From assembly GCA_023213395.1 (NCBI GenBank), contig CM041465.1, forward strand, positions 102,307,741-102,371,740: 64,000 nt of DNA, written 5' to 3'. Positions 1-11,911 of this stretch are shown in pieces. A model generated the notes under the pieces. The model was not told the DNA's origin and made no database searches. It worked only from the letters and a program-made list of their open reading frames with translations. Source of the stretch: Cycas panzhihuaensis. Lineage: Eukaryota > Cycadophyta. Position numbers and translations under genes: made by a program. The stretch's first letter is position 1. Each line of letters opens with the position of its first letter.

Positions 1-214
1 GCTCCTCGTACACCTATGCACTCATACATACGTATATACAAGGTATATAAGCAACAAAATACACCATCATAACACTATTATCATGCATCAAATGGGGTTC
101 TAATGGCCCCTCTATATACAAAAAAAATCATATCATACAAATGGTATAGTACATCATCCGTAAGAAGCCAAAATCCTTATAGGGAGGAGTACAATAATGT
201 GGTAACATATGGTG
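1..214. other. unassigned sequence at window edge
   Basis: I see no gene in this stretch. It lies just past the 3' end of the minus-strand PMD pseudogene and probably belongs to the same element, but no terminal repeat can be seen inside the window. Confidence 0.3.
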
Positions 215-2374
215 ACTCCCTAGGGGTCTGGTGCTTTCCCAATCAAAACTAGCTATACCCTGCTCCTCAGCACTCCTATGCTCAACGGGTATCATCTCCT
301 AGTTGCTGTGATCCTTCCCCAGGAGACCACATGCCTCTTAGGCTCCTCTAGCACTGTTGTGAGCTCCCAGCCTCACTCCCCTTGTCCTGAGGCCTCCTTA
401 GGGTCACTACTATCATGTGTATATGTGTCCTACTCTGTGATGACCTTAATGCCACCTGGTCTACCGACTGATCATATCTCCCTTGGATATGATCCCTCTC
501 TCCCTTTATCCATCGGAGCCTCTCCTCCACTCCTCAGAGTCGTTCCTCTAGCATGGCAACTCTGATGCAACTCTCTATGTCTCCACCTACTCCAATACCA
601 TGAGCCTCTAGCACCTAGACTCGACCATGTAGGGTATTCCTCTTTGAGCAGGTCTTATCTATCTCCCCTTATAGCTGTCCCACCCTCACCTGGTGCTCCT
701 GGGACTCTGCTACCTACATGTCCCTGGCCCTGATTAGTGGGGCAAATGCTGTTGTGTATACCCCCACTAATCGTGGATCCTCTCCAACCTATATGGGAGG
801 TTGCCCCTCTACATAGACCATAGGGAATGCCTCCCAGACTATTGCCTCTATTAACCTCGCCATCCCTACTGCTCCTGCCAAGTCAAACATGACACATATT
901 AGTCCACAAATCCATATGCATATCAAACCCTCAAAACCAAATCAAAAGCAAGCTATCCAAATGCTTGATAGTCAAAGGATGGGAGGAAAGGGTAGTGTCT
1001 CATCTCCTGGGACAATCAACTCCTTTGCTCTAAGAATTATCACCTCCTTGGGGCCTCCCTCGGTTGTTGGTGCCTCCTCCTCCTTGGGGACTACCTTACC
1101 AACCTCCTAGCCTACCGGGGCACCTCTCCCCTCCTCTACTATTACCACTGCCATTGCCTGAGATCTCCCTACCACCCTCAGTCTCTAAACTAGTGTGCGG
1201 GGTGGCCTACCTCTCCTTGTAGCTCCTGAGGGACCTACCTCTCCTCCTGTGGCTCCTGAGGGCCCTGCCTCACCTCTTGTGGTCCTTGATAGACCCGCCT
1301 CATCACTAGCTGCTCTTGATGGGCCTGCCCCATCGCCTCTATCACCACCATCATCATCATCTCCATCGCCAGGGGTACCTCTTGCTCCTCCTGCCTCGTC
1401 ATTACTATCCCACCTTACCCCTCTATATGGATCCCCTATATAGTCTACCATGGTGAGGAGGTCTAGTGATGTCTCCATCGAGCGCTGGATGTATGCCTAG
1501 TCCTTGGTCCCTCTAAATTGAGTCTGCCATCTATGTACCATGGGAGCCCATGCTGAGATAGGGTGTGGTCCTCCTAGTGGTGTAACCACTCCAAAATGAT
1601 AAAAAAACTAGCACTGTAGTAACGTATAATAGGAGAATCCTCCTCTTCCTATCACCCTGATAGCATCTAGCTAGGTAACCATGTTTACCACTATCATTGT
1701 GGCCCAATCCAGTCTCTCTCTGACCTCACACCTCCTGACTATCTCCATCCATCCATCGGTATATCTCTATAGTTCTATTTTTGGGATATCTAAAATAGAA
1801 TGCCTAATCTGATCAACTTCCTCACCCAAGGAATTCGTGACATAACCATGGTTTGTACTGGTATCCCACGCCTCTCCTACCTATCCTGGCCAGTGAAAAA
1901 TATGGCTGTCTCCTTGTGTACAACATCATTACTAGGAAATGCCCTTAGCAACACTAGTGCTCCTCTTGTCGGTATGCCCAGGATCCTCCAAATGTCCCCT
2001 GGTGTAATAGTGACATCCCTAACTTGATGGAGGTGGAATACATGCTGCCTACAATCCCAATGGGTGATGATATCAACCAGGAGGCACTAGTTCGAAGTGT
2101 ACTATGGCATCCTAATGGCCTTCAATAGTCTACAACTCCCCAAGATATGTCTGTCACCATGAGTCATCATCTCAATAAAGCTCATGATGGTGATCCTTAT
2201 GTTTTCATGATTGTCTATCGTGATAATAGCCTGCAAAACACCCAAGAATCGATCAGAATACCTCTACATCTGCTTGCTTATCCTTAGGTTGTCTCTTCCC
2301 CCCTCCCAAGCTAAATTTAGCACCTTCCTAGGCCTCTCTCCTTTCTTTTTCTCTAAGGTTTGCCTGCCCAACAT
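215..2374 (-). pseudogene. plant mobile domain (PMD, MAIN/MAIL-like) protein pseudogene
   Basis: Read on the minus strand, an ATG at 2374 opens a frame interrupted by TAG stops. Around 2080-1950 it gives LVDIITHWDCRQHVFHLHQ, then VTITPGDIWRILGIPTRG. This matches the PMD pattern of a hydrophobic-W segment followed by 'T-x-x-D-V/I-x-x-L-G-I/L-P-x-x-G'. A second block (about 1750-1500) contains ERLDWATMIV and GGPHPISAWAPMVHRW. It is followed by a low-complexity Gly/Ala/Pro/Ser/Asp tail (1478-1195) and a charged, coiled-coil-like C-terminus (about 530-350, EERLRWIKGERDHIQGRYDQ). PMD proteins occur as host genes and as transposon-borne ORFs; the surroundings suggest the latter. Frameshifts and several stops show it is dead. 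PMD identity is from motif recognition, not a database search. The C-terminal part is the least certain. Confidence 0.62.
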
Positions 2375-2375
2375 C

Positions 2376-2399
2376 AAACTCTGTGGTACCATAGAGTTT
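2376..2399. repeat. 24-bp near-perfect palindrome abutting the PMD start codon
   Basis: AAACTCT and AGAGTTT arms surround GTGGTACCAT, giving a palindrome broken only at one symmetric base pair. It ends one base upstream of the minus-strand PMD ATG. A related copy of one arm (AAACTCTGTGGCACCATGAA) follows about 60 bp further upstream. It could be a hairpin in a leader or an operator-like site; function is unknown. Confidence 0.6.
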
Positions 2400-3422
2400 G
2401 ACTAGGGCCCCGCTGACATTTCAACATGCTTTGGGCAGCCCCTCGATAAACTCTGTGGCACCATGAATTTTGCGACGGGCTAGCTATACCCCCCTCAAAA
2501 GGGGGGGTTAACGCCCAAAAATCCCATAAATTTTAGCCAGGTGAGCCACACTCAAGCCCACTAGGACTAGGGCTACCTAATACCCTAGTCCTTCCCCTCT
2601 TTAGGCCCAAATCAGGCCCCATAGGATCCTAATTCACCCTTAAGGGGCCCAAAACTAGTCTAGAAAAGTATTAAAATATATTAAATTCAAGTGACAAAAT
2701 GCAATGGGTAGGGGGCAATCCACTTACTAGATCTAGTCTCGCTACAACCATCTCATCACCAAGGTCCTAACGATTGTCTCCTCACCTCAATCCAATGGCC
2801 CGATCTCTCTCTGTATGCCTTCAAAATTGGGCAGCGCTCTGCTGTGTAGGGGAAAAGGCTATAGATCAATTGCGAGCCTATGAAAATGAATCATGTTTTC
2901 ATTAAGTTTTCCTCATATAGGTGGGGGCCCTGACAGACACCCCCTCCTTTTTTCCTACCATGATAGCCCTTGGGACCATCTCTTTCACTATATTACCTTT
3001 GTCTTCTGGGTCTGCCCCCCGTTTCACCTATGTGGCTTCCTTTTTCACCTCTTAGGTGTATTTATGATGACCCCTTCAGTCTTCTACATATCCCTGCTGT
3101 CTCAATTTTCATACCATCCCAAAACATGCCTATGTTTATACTCATTTGGCTCATTTTGTCGTCTTAAACCTAGTTTCGCTGCCCATTCGAGCTTTTAAGG
3201 CTTCCAAATGAAGCGCCTCCCCCATTCGGGACCATGCTCTGCTTCCTCTAGCAACCTTTGGGACCCCAAAATGGGCCTTTTCACTGTTGTCTCCTTCTCA
3301 TCAACTAGGTCAGTCTCTTCATACTCGGGTAGCCTCTTCCTTGGGTCCTCCTACCCCTTATGACCTTTATTCATAACCAACAGAGTGCTTCATGACTATT
3401 TCACCCTGTTGAGTCCTTTTTT
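2400..3422. other. unassigned spacer between PMD and RNase H remnants
   Basis: Open frames here have no recognisable domain. The run CCCCCCTC...GGGGGGG near 2489-2507 can pair with itself. The plus strand from about 2900 probably carries the decayed upstream part of the RNase H-bearing element, but no reverse transcriptase motif is visible. Confidence 0.3.
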
Positions 3423-3915
3423 TTGCTTGTCGATCCTACCATCACCTTTTTTCTCGTTTACCCTATCAAGATATCTATCCCTTCTACCATGGATGTTCTC
3501 ATCTTCACTGACAGTAGAAGTCATGGTAACCCACGTCCTTCTGCGACTGTGTGGATCCTTCATGACCCCTCTGGATACAACTACATGTGTTCTAGGGTCT
3601 TCCTTCTCAAAGCCACCAATAACGAAGCTGAGTACATAGCCATTATTGAAGCCCTCACTGATGCGCTCCACTTCCACCGTGAACCCATCATCCTCCTTTA
3701 CGATTCTCACGTTGTGGTGTCTCACCTCACCTAGGTCTACCAGGTGCATTGCCTATACCTGAGGGCCCTCGCCTCAACTGCTAGGTCCCTTTTGTCTTAT
3801 TTTCCTTCCATCGATATCTGACATATCCCCTATGATCGTAACGCTAAGGCAGACAACCTTGTTCATCTCATCCTTGAGTGTCACTTCCCTCTCCTCGATG
3901 ATCCCCCTTGAGAAA
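3423..3915 (+). pseudogene. archaeal-type RNase H domain of a Tat-like Ty3/gypsy retrotransposon (remnant)
   Basis: The translation shows DVLIFTDSRSHGNPRPSATV, then FLLKATNNEAEYIAIIEALT, then a second Asp in LLYDSHVVVSHL. After a TAG it continues to HIPYDRNAKADNLVHLILE. This is the RNase H order D...E (in NNEAEY)...D...D (in the N-x-x-AD motif). The NNEAEY signature is typical of the second, archaeal-type RNase H (aRNH) of plant Tat elements. The first motif reads TDSRS where TDGS/A is usual. No RT or integrase is seen next to it. The same domain, more decayed, is found in element D (minus strand, about 17030-17380), so both may come from one family. Confidence 0.7.
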
Positions 3916-4583
3916 ATTGTTTGGTTGCCCATGCACCTAAGTTTTGGATCATCCCTTCCTCCTCTTATGACCTGTTCACACCTTCGAAAGCTGGCTACTA
4001 GTGAGGTTAAACTATGATGACCATTAGGTTTGCTTTCTTTACCCTATTATCCATGCCACTCTTGGTACAGAACCCTCATCACTCTGGTCCTTCTATGTTT
4101 GTAACACCTTTTTTATAGCATTTGTTTGACTAAAGTCATAATTACAACCATTAGTTACTTTGCATTCATATGATGGTGGGAAATCCCCCTTTATTTCTTT
4201 GCTTATCAACCTTAGGGTGACGCATATGTAGCCCCTACGTCGTCTATTCCTCATTGCTATACCTATGTATTCTACCACGACACTCACTGTCACCCTTGGA
4301 TCTTATCATTGGTGCTTTCTGTGTGTATTACTAACATTCTATTGCCAGCATTCGCCATCGCGTTACGCTTCCAAGCAGTGAGGCTCTGCTGCCAAGGGGG
4401 CAGTGTTTCCCAACTACTTGGAATAGGTGTGGATGGGTCGACTTAGGTAAGTGCAGGTATGCTTCCATCCCTCACCTTCATCAGTTCTACTAAAGGTGTA
4501 TTGAATCATTTTATTTACATAACATGATTGTTTGGTTTATTGAGTGGTCATTATACATCTACTGCTTGATCATGTTATATTAC
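3916..4583. other. unassigned; possible LTR end with PBS-like site
   Basis: No coding sequence is evident. At 4301-4321 the string TTATCA is followed by TTGGTGCTTTCTG, which resembles the LTR-end plus primer-binding-site junction of some plant Ty3/gypsy elements. If real, an LTR of roughly 210 bp would lie at about 4096-4308. I found no second copy of it, so this stays tentative. Element E is inserted at the right edge. Confidence 0.25.
4579..4583. repeat. target-site duplication of element E (left), ATTAC
   Basis: ATTAC directly precedes the left LTR (TGAAAGAG...) and recurs at 12224-12228 directly after the right LTR (...CCTTCA). A matching 5-bp duplication shows E inserted as one unit and both ends are intact. 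Confidence 0.93.
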
Positions 4584-4895
4584 TGAAAGAGGTTAATGTA
4601 TCAAGGTCATTTGTATAGATTAATTATGTGACCTTAGGATATATTATTAGCATTAGTCTCTTAATGAAATACACTTTATGTGTATTTAGATGTAATTTTG
4701 GGTTCATGTCATTAGGCGGTAAAATCCTAACCCTAATACTCACCCTCAATAATAAAAGGAGAAACCTCAAGGAGGGAGTCATTATTCATTCTCACCTTCA
4801 AGCTTGCTCTCATATCTTGTTTCATCTTCTTTTTCATTTTCCATTATCATTGTGTGCATGTGAGTGATTTATCTCCTAGATCCATCCTTCCTTCA
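4584..4895 (+). repeat. 5' LTR of element E
   Basis: Begins TGAAAGAGG and ends CCATCCTTCCTTCA, so it has the TG...CA ends of LTRs. It aligns end to end with 11912-12223 with no length difference. The sequence AATAATAAAAGG near 4750 is the best candidate for a core promoter or polyadenylation signal. Confidence 0.94.
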
Positions 4896-4897
4896 TG

Positions 4898-4909
4898 TGG
4901 TATCAGAGC
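4898..4909 (+). other. primer binding site of element E (tRNA-iMet type)
   Basis: TGGTATCAGAGC, the standard 12-base complement of the 3' end of plant initiator methionine tRNA, lies two bases after the 5' LTR. It primes minus-strand DNA synthesis in most copia elements. Confidence 0.93.
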
Positions 4910-6882
4910 TAGAAGGGGATCTATTCACTCCATTCCACTTGCATGGAGTAATTTTGCCTCTCCTTCACATTCAATATGAAGTATTGAGAGTGCATTCCTT
5001 TTTTTTAACATTTTGAGAGCATAAAATTATAGTATTTTGCATATTGCTACTTTGTACATGTGTGAAGAAATTCAGAGGTGAAGAATATAGGTTTTTGAAT
5101 CCGTTCAGCTGCCAGAATATTCTTGGGAGTATTAAAGGTCTAAATTTTTATAAAAATTAAACCATCTCAGAATTTGATAAAATTTGGTGTGCAAGGTTAT
5201 CTTCACTAGAGGATTAGTTTTGTTTTCTGGAGCAACTTTAGATTTAGCCTACAACAGTAAGTTTTGGCTGTGACAAAAAGGGTAAATTTTGTGGATTAGT
5301 GATTTAAAGCACTTTTCCTATTAAAATCCTTCCATTATATGCTGAAGATCTAAAAGTTTTATTAAGGGATCTATTACATTTATGTCTTAAGACAATTTTA
5401 AGATAAATATAATCAAATTTCATCCACCTGTTAGTGAGATCTATGCAGTTTTCTCACAGTTGCTAATTTTGTCTACTCAAGCCCACAAAGGACCTTGTAA
5501 GGGCATTTTGGACAACTTTTTGCCAGATCTTGAAGATGGTGTAGAAGGAAAAGTTAATGTATATGTCAAAATGTAATTTTTGACATATTGAAGTCCATAT
5601 TTTGAGATAGTTGATCTGGCATGATTTTTGCTTTAGTGCTTTTTTGGGCAGAAAAGTTTTTGTGGCTTTTCTAAAATCTGACTTCACAAATCTATCAGAA
5701 ACGACATTACGAACACTTTTTCCTTTTGTCATAAATTCATATTTCATCATTTAAGCCTTTATATTTGTAATTTCTAAAAATTACCCATTTATTATTATTT
5801 GTAAATTTTGTGAAAAAATCACAAAACAGGGCAAAATATCATGCATATAGATTTAGACAAATCATTATTTTAGTGACAAGTTGATCCACTTTTTAGCCCA
5901 TTGTAGCTTTTATATTAAAAATTTCAAAATTATATTTAGAAATATTATACTAAAGCAAGGGAAACCTTGGATCAGAAGCAACATTCGGTTCCCCTACTAA
6001 ATCTAGCATGCTTTTTTATTTGCACACATAGCATAAAGCATCACAAAATCAGAAACAACAATAAAGCATCACAAAAGTAGCAACAACAATAAAGCATCAC
6101 AAAAGCAACAACAACAATAAAGTAAGCACGAAAAGCAAGCAAGCACATTTGGCAAGTTTCTATTTTAGTTTTCAGTTATACGGAAACATCTTACACTATT
6201 CCTAAAAGGAATCTCATCCATACAATCTATACCGCCAGTTCTTGACTTGTGCGCACACTCACCTTGGTTGAAATAGACCAAGGTTGGCCGAAGTCTAAGC
6301 CTTAAGGGAGGTGTGAGTTTCATACTAGGTCTGGTCCTAACCGGAATAGTGGTGGAGGGACAGGTTAGCCATACCTACAGCCTCCAATCAGGAATAATCC
6401 TGATAACCACCTAGGAAAATTGAAAACCTTAATGCAAGATTAAAATTAACCCAGTCCAATATCTGTCATAGCCATGGGATACGCAGTACCATTTGACTCT
6501 TCGGAGGAGGTATACAGCTACTCATTGGTAAACTGGGTGAGGACTGGGAGTACCTGGGCTTCACTGTGACTTGGATTTCATCACCAAGCGCAGGTGTAGG
6601 TATCGCAGGTGAAGGCCCTAATCATATACTAAAAGCCTTAGGCATCGAAACCTCACCTACATTTGCATATAAGTGAGAGGTTAGTGGCATGACACATCAC
6701 CACTCTTTGCCAGCTCTACATTAGGCCTCATTCTTGCATCATTACTTATATTCATTTTTAGTTAATCACTGCTTGCTTCTCATCATAATAATCATTTCTA
6801 CATCCCTGCTGCACCATGTTTATTAGCCACACGTGTCAGTGGCACATACTTCTATCATCTCTTCTACTTCTTCATCATTACT
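4910..6882 (+). other. long untranslated leader of element E
   Basis: Nearly 2 kb separate the PBS from the gag ATG, longer than in compact copia elements. I see no conserved ORF. At 6033-6120 the 28-bp unit starting ATAAAGCATCACAAAA is repeated three times, with the start of a fourth. The rest (about 6180-6720) is unique sequence of unknown role and may hold packaging signals. Confidence 0.6.
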
Positions 6883-7830
6883 ATGTCATCTCAATTCAAG
6901 CAAAATATTAACTGCATATTAAAAGGCAAAAAAAATTGGGATATATGGTACACTGGAATTAAAAATGTTGCAAAGTATGAAGGCCTTTGGAGAGCCCACT
7001 TGTAGCCTATACCCAGCACACCAGCAACAACTACAACATCTGCTTTAAGTAGATCCACCCCAACAGCTCCTACAGATGTTGTAGCTAAACTACAATGGGA
7101 GATAGATGATGAAAAGATTCGTGCAGAAATTTTGTTGGTTATTGATCACTCCTTGCACAACTTGATAAACGAAGAGGAACATGATATAGCCTGGAAGGTC
7201 CTAGAAGTTCTTAGAAAGAACTTTGATACAAAGTCAGATTTAGAATTTATTCATCTTGTTTTGAAAATGAACAAATTAAAAATGTAGAAGGGACGAGCTC
7301 ATGAGACAATAAATCTCCTTCGACCAATCAAATAGGTAATTGACAAAGTTTTTAAGACCCAATATATCACTTGGGCATTTTTGATCCAGTCATGTTTACA
7401 TGTCCTTGATTATAAAAACTTGCTTAGAAGTCTTCAATCTAGTGGAACATTGAAGACACTCAACTTCAAAGAACTTGCCGAGAAGTTCATAGAATTTGAT
7501 AAGACCTTTGATACAAACTTTGAGCCTCTGACTCTCTTCCAGATTCAGCCTTTGAGGTAGAAGAAGAAGTTTGCTATACAAAAAATCAAGGTCCCTCTCG
7601 TGGCAGAGGAAATAACCAAGTAAGAGGAAGAAGAAGAAATATGGGAAATCGTCCACAAGGTCAATCAAACCCTCAATCACAACCTCGATAGTTTCAAGGC
7701 TAAGGGCCACCTCAACAAAGAGCAAGACAGTCAGGTTGAACTAGTACTTCTTCAGGAACTAGTAATTAAACTATTATGTGTGATTAGTGTAACCATAAAG
7801 AACACTTAGCAAAAGATTGCAGAACTGCCA
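6883..7830 (+). pseudogene. copia gag (element E)
   Basis: The ATG at 6883 starts MSSQFKQNINCILKGKKNWD, followed by IWYTGIKNVAKYEGLW, the copia gag opening in which an N-W-x-x-W motif precedes the capsid fold. The frame runs with a few TAG stops to about 7550. It then shifts by one base into an Arg/Gly-rich segment (GPSRGRGNNQVRGRRRN) and a CCHC knuckle at about 7780-7822 (C-D-stop-C-N-H-K-E-H-L-A-K-D-C, the stop standing for W). Gag would package the RNA; this copy is broken by stops and a frameshift. Confidence 0.85.
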
Positions 7831-9480
7831 CTTATAAGTTGGCCAAGTTCCAACCAAAACATAGAGCTCACAATGTTGAAGAAACTTGTGAAGAATCCTT
7901 TAGTGGTGTAGGTTTTGTACAAGCATACATTCAAAGAATTGAGGGATCTTTAATATCAAATGTCATTGACCAACTAAAGAGATTCTTTGAAGCTCGGTGT
8001 GGATATATCACTTGTGAATTCCCTTCACCAATGCTAAGCCCTATTGGAATTACCAATAGTGTGGCTTCAATCGATGGATAGTGGATCATGGACACAGGAG
8101 CAACTTAACATATGATATGCAATCGCAGTCTATATCAAACATTTGACTTAAATATTCATGGAGTTGTTCACATGGCTAATAAATCACAACAACCTGTTGA
8201 AGGAATTAGTAATATTTGCCTGAAACTCCTAGGCTTAAAAGATTTTACATTACTTGATGTCTTATATATACCTAATCTCAAATAAAACCTACTCTCTTTA
8301 TCCATATTTGTTTCTCGTGGATTTGATCTGAGTGTAACTACAAATGACTAGACTCTTAAGGTCATTCACCCTCAAACTAATTAGGTGGTTTTGACTGGAC
8401 ATCTCTTTGGCAAACTCTTTCGACTAAATGGTTCTCCATATTTTGAAGCCCATTGTGCCCAAAGCCCTTGTGTCGATGAAGAATTTGCATTTAATTCCAT
8501 CTTGACCCATCCAACGTTTTCACTAGAAGTTCTTTGGCATGCTCGTATGGGCCATGTTCACATTGATAGACTTAGAGATCTTTCTAATACTCTTCCAAAC
8601 CTTCTGAAGTTTTCCTCTACGCCCTCTAAATGTAAAGCTTGTATCATTACCAAATCTCATCAACAACCCTTTCCCAAAAGTCAGTGGAAATCGAGCCATC
8701 CATTACAATTGGTACACTCTGATTTGTGCAGGCCAATGCCCATTCCTTCACTGAAGGGCAAGCTATATTATATCTCTTTCATTGATGATTTTACTAGAAA
8801 AGTATGGGTAGCTTTTCTAGACAAGAAAGATGAAGCATTCCGTATATTCAAGGAATTCAAAGCCCTCACTGAAAAAGAGTCAGGTTATCAACTCAAATGT
8901 CTTCGAACTAATAATAGTGGCAAATATACCTCACATGAGTTTGAAAGCTTCCTTCGAGACAATGGCATCAAGCATCAAACAATAGTAGCAGGTACCCCAC
9001 AACAAAATGGAGTTGCCGAGTGCATGAATAGGATAATCATGAACATGGCTTATGCTATGTTAATATATAAAAATGTACCTACCTATCTATGAACTGAAGC
9101 AATCTGGACATCCATTTATTATATCAATACTGTTAGCCCATCAAAGGAAGTATAATCACCTAATGAAAAGTGGTCAGGACAAGTCCCCATTGTTCACTAC
9201 TTTAGAATTTTTGGCTCTATATGCTATGCCCATATTCTGGATACAGATAGAAATAAACTCTAGCCAAGGGCACTTAAAGGCATCTTTGTTAGATAGCCTA
9301 TGGATAAGAAAAGGTATAAGGTCTTCATACCTTCACAATGAAAAATCATCATTACCAGAGATGTCATTTTTGCAGAGACAGAGGATCAGTTACTTAAATT
9401 AGACTCCATAGTACCCTCACGCCGCTACAATAATGTTATCAAATATGATGTTCAGATTCTAAAATTTAGGGGGGGGGGCA
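7831..9480 (+). pseudogene. copia protease and integrase (element E)
   Basis: The protease active site reads WIMDTGAT (about 8084-8107). Next comes the pre-integrase motif LWHARMGHVHIDRL (about 8530), the zinc-binding CKACIITKSHQQPF, and the integrase core. The core has HSDLCRPMP (first Asp), RTNNSGKY where RTDNGGEY is usual, and NGVAE (catalytic Glu). Replacement of the second catalytic Asp by Asn (GAT to AAT) would by itself abolish integration. The open stretch 8385-9092 is the longest intact segment. A TGA at 9090 and further stops follow, and a Ser/Pro-rich linker begins after a run of ten G at 9469-9478. Confidence 0.9.
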
Positions 9481-9497
9481 GACATAAATTACTCCAA

Positions 9498-11428
9498 ATG
9501 TTGGAAGCTGATAATAGAGCCTTAGAGGATACAAGTTGTGACTCTGAACCAATGAGTGCACATCCAACACCATCTTTTGAAGATAGCAGAGTTGACAAAG
9601 GCAAAGCTATTATAGAAGAACCATCCTCTCCACCTTCAATTGACAAAGGTAAAACAGTGGTAGAAGGATCATTTTCCTCAGTCACATCAACATCCTTCTC
9701 ATAAAATAATAATTTTAATGAATATGATGAGAACCAAGAAGTTGGGAAAATGAGGACATCATTCCCAATTCGAGGATCTCGAGAAGCCCATCAGCTCAAT
9801 AAGGACATACGACTAGATGAGGTGGGTAAAATGGGTACTCGAAGTGCCCATAGAGCAAGGATGCAGGAATCATTATATATTGAGCTTGAACCAACAGAAT
9901 TGTACCTTACTCTTAATGAAGAGCCCTTAACGTACCAAGAAGCTGTAAAGCATCTAGCTTGGAGAAACGCCATAAACGAAGAGTACCAATCTCTTATCAA
10001 GAATGGTACATGGGAGCTCGTTGATCTACCACTTGGCAGAAAGGTAGTTTAAAATAAATAGATGTTCAAAAACAAATATAGATCAGAAGGCACCCTTGAG
10101 AAACATAAGGCGAGGTTGGTAGCTAAAGGATTTATACAAAGGGAAGGCATCAACTACACTAAAGTCTTTACACCTACAACCAAGTGGCCTACAATTAGAA
10201 CTCTTGTGGCCTTGGCTACTCAACAGGGTTGGAAAATCCACCAACTCGATATTAAGACCGCGTTTCTTAATGGAGACCTTGAAGAAGAAATTTACATGGC
10301 TCAGCCAGAAGGATATGAGATTGAAGGTTAAGAGCATAAGGTTTGTAGGCTTAGAAAGTCCTTGTATGGCCTTAAACAAGCCCCTCATGCTTGGTTTGCT
10401 AAGTTGTCTGAAAGGATGACGTAACTTGGATACGAGGTTTGTGATTATCAAGATATTAATGCAACATTGTTCATCAAGCACCATAAAGAAAAGTCACTTA
10501 TCTCATAATCTTTGTGGATGACATGCTAGTAATGGGTAATGGTGAACAAACAATAAGCCAGCTGAAAAAGGACCTTGGCAAAACGTTTGAATTATCTGAC
10601 CTCGGTTTGATGAAATATTACTTGGAAATTGAAGTAACACAAAAGAATGGAAAAATTTTCCTCTCCTAAGAAAAATACATCAACGATCTTCTAACCAAGT
10701 TTCAGTTAGAAGATGCTCGACTAGTGATGTTACCTATAAATCCTAACACCAAACTCTCAGCTAAAGGTAACACTAGGGAGGCAGATGCAACACTCTACAG
10801 GAAACTTGTAAGTAGTCTCGTCTACACTACCAATACAAGGCCAGATATTATACACTCTGTCAGTATTCTTGCTCGTTATATGACAAATCCTAAGCAGAAT
10901 CATTGGTAGGCAACAGTGTGAGTGTTGAGATACCTTAAGATGACCAACAAATATGGTCTGTTGTATAAACCTAATTCAGACCTCAAGCTTTCTGCATACA
11001 TAGACTCAGACTTTGTAGGAGATAAAGATATAGGAAGATCTACATCTGGGTATGTAACGTTTCTTAGAACAGCACCAATATCATAGAGATCTAGATGGTA
11101 GAAGATAGTTGTAGATTCAACTGTCGAAGCTGAATACATTACTGCTTCTGAGACTAGTAAAGAGGTGATATGGATGAGACAATTATTGGAAACATTGAAT
11201 ATCATCCAAACAAGTCCTACGAGTCTTCATGTGAATAATCAATCAACAATCTGCATGGCAAAAAATCCTGTATTTTACGATCGTACTAAACATATAAGTA
11301 CGAAAGTCTATAAGATTAGGGAACTTATTCATGATAGCACAATTCAATTAGATTACTACCCCACAACAGATCAAGTGGCTGATATCTTCACCAAACTGCT
11401 ACAAAGGGTGAAGTTTGAACAGTTCTGA
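9498..11428 (+). pseudogene. copia reverse transcriptase and RNase H (element E)
   Basis: A Ser/Thr-rich linker (9498-9704) leads to TYQEAVKHLAWRNAINEEYQ and WELVDLPLGRK. RT motifs follow: KARLVAKGFIQREGINY, QLDIKTAFLNGDLEEEIYM (first catalytic Asp), [12 protein letters not shown], and IIFVDDMLVMG (the Y/F-V-D-D box, about 10508). The VDD box lies after a one-base frameshift near 10500. RNase H is seen as STSGYVTFL, VDSTVEAEYITASE, a VNNQSTICMAKNPVFYDRTK segment and the tail DQVADIFTKLL. Frame 3 becomes frame 2 after 10500, and TAA/TAG stops are scattered, so no active enzyme is made. Confidence 0.92.
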
Positions 11429-11911
11429 AGGTAGCTTGGCCTTAGGGTCTCTATCTTCGATTGATCAAAGAAGATGGCAACAGGATCATCATACTCTATT
11501 CTCTTCGTGAAAACCCCTTGTGGGTGTGGAAGAATAAGAGTAAGTCTCTGCTCTATCCTCTTTGTGAAAACCCCATGTAGGCATGGAAGGATAAGGGTTG
11601 TACTTGTTTTAGAAAATCAGAATCTGTGAAAACCCAAAAGGGCATAGAGGATGACCAAATAGTATATGGAGATTTAGCAGATTAAGCTGCACATTTAAGC
11701 TACTTGGCTATTAGACTACATCAAAGAGCCACCTTAGCCATTTTGATTTATAAAAAGGGCTATAGATCTTAGAAAGTTTGCGGGTTTTTATTCCCCATGA
11801 GGGTTTTCTTACAAAAGTGTCATTTAGAATTTTATTATAATAATGAGGCTCAAATGAAGACCTCATAGAATAGATTTTCTGAAAATGACCTTCCACCATT
11901 AAGGGGGGGAT
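11429..11911 (+). other. 3' untranslated tail and polypurine tract of element E
   Basis: GTGAAAACCC recurs at about 11507, 11563 and 11626 within longer similar units (CTCTAT.CTCTT.GTGAAAACCCC...GGAA.AATAAG), a decayed direct repeat of roughly 56-63 bp. The polypurine tract AAGGGGGGGA lies at 11901-11910, immediately before the 3' LTR, and would prime plus-strand synthesis. Confidence 0.8.

Noticed and set aside
278-565. Plus-strand 95-codon open frame
   Set aside because: Antisense to the charged, coiled-coil-like end of the minus-strand PMD frame; no motif of its own.
9469-9478. Run of ten G as a polypurine tract of a second nested element
   Set aside because: It lies in the integrase-RT linker of E in an otherwise collinear copia interior, and no LTR start follows.
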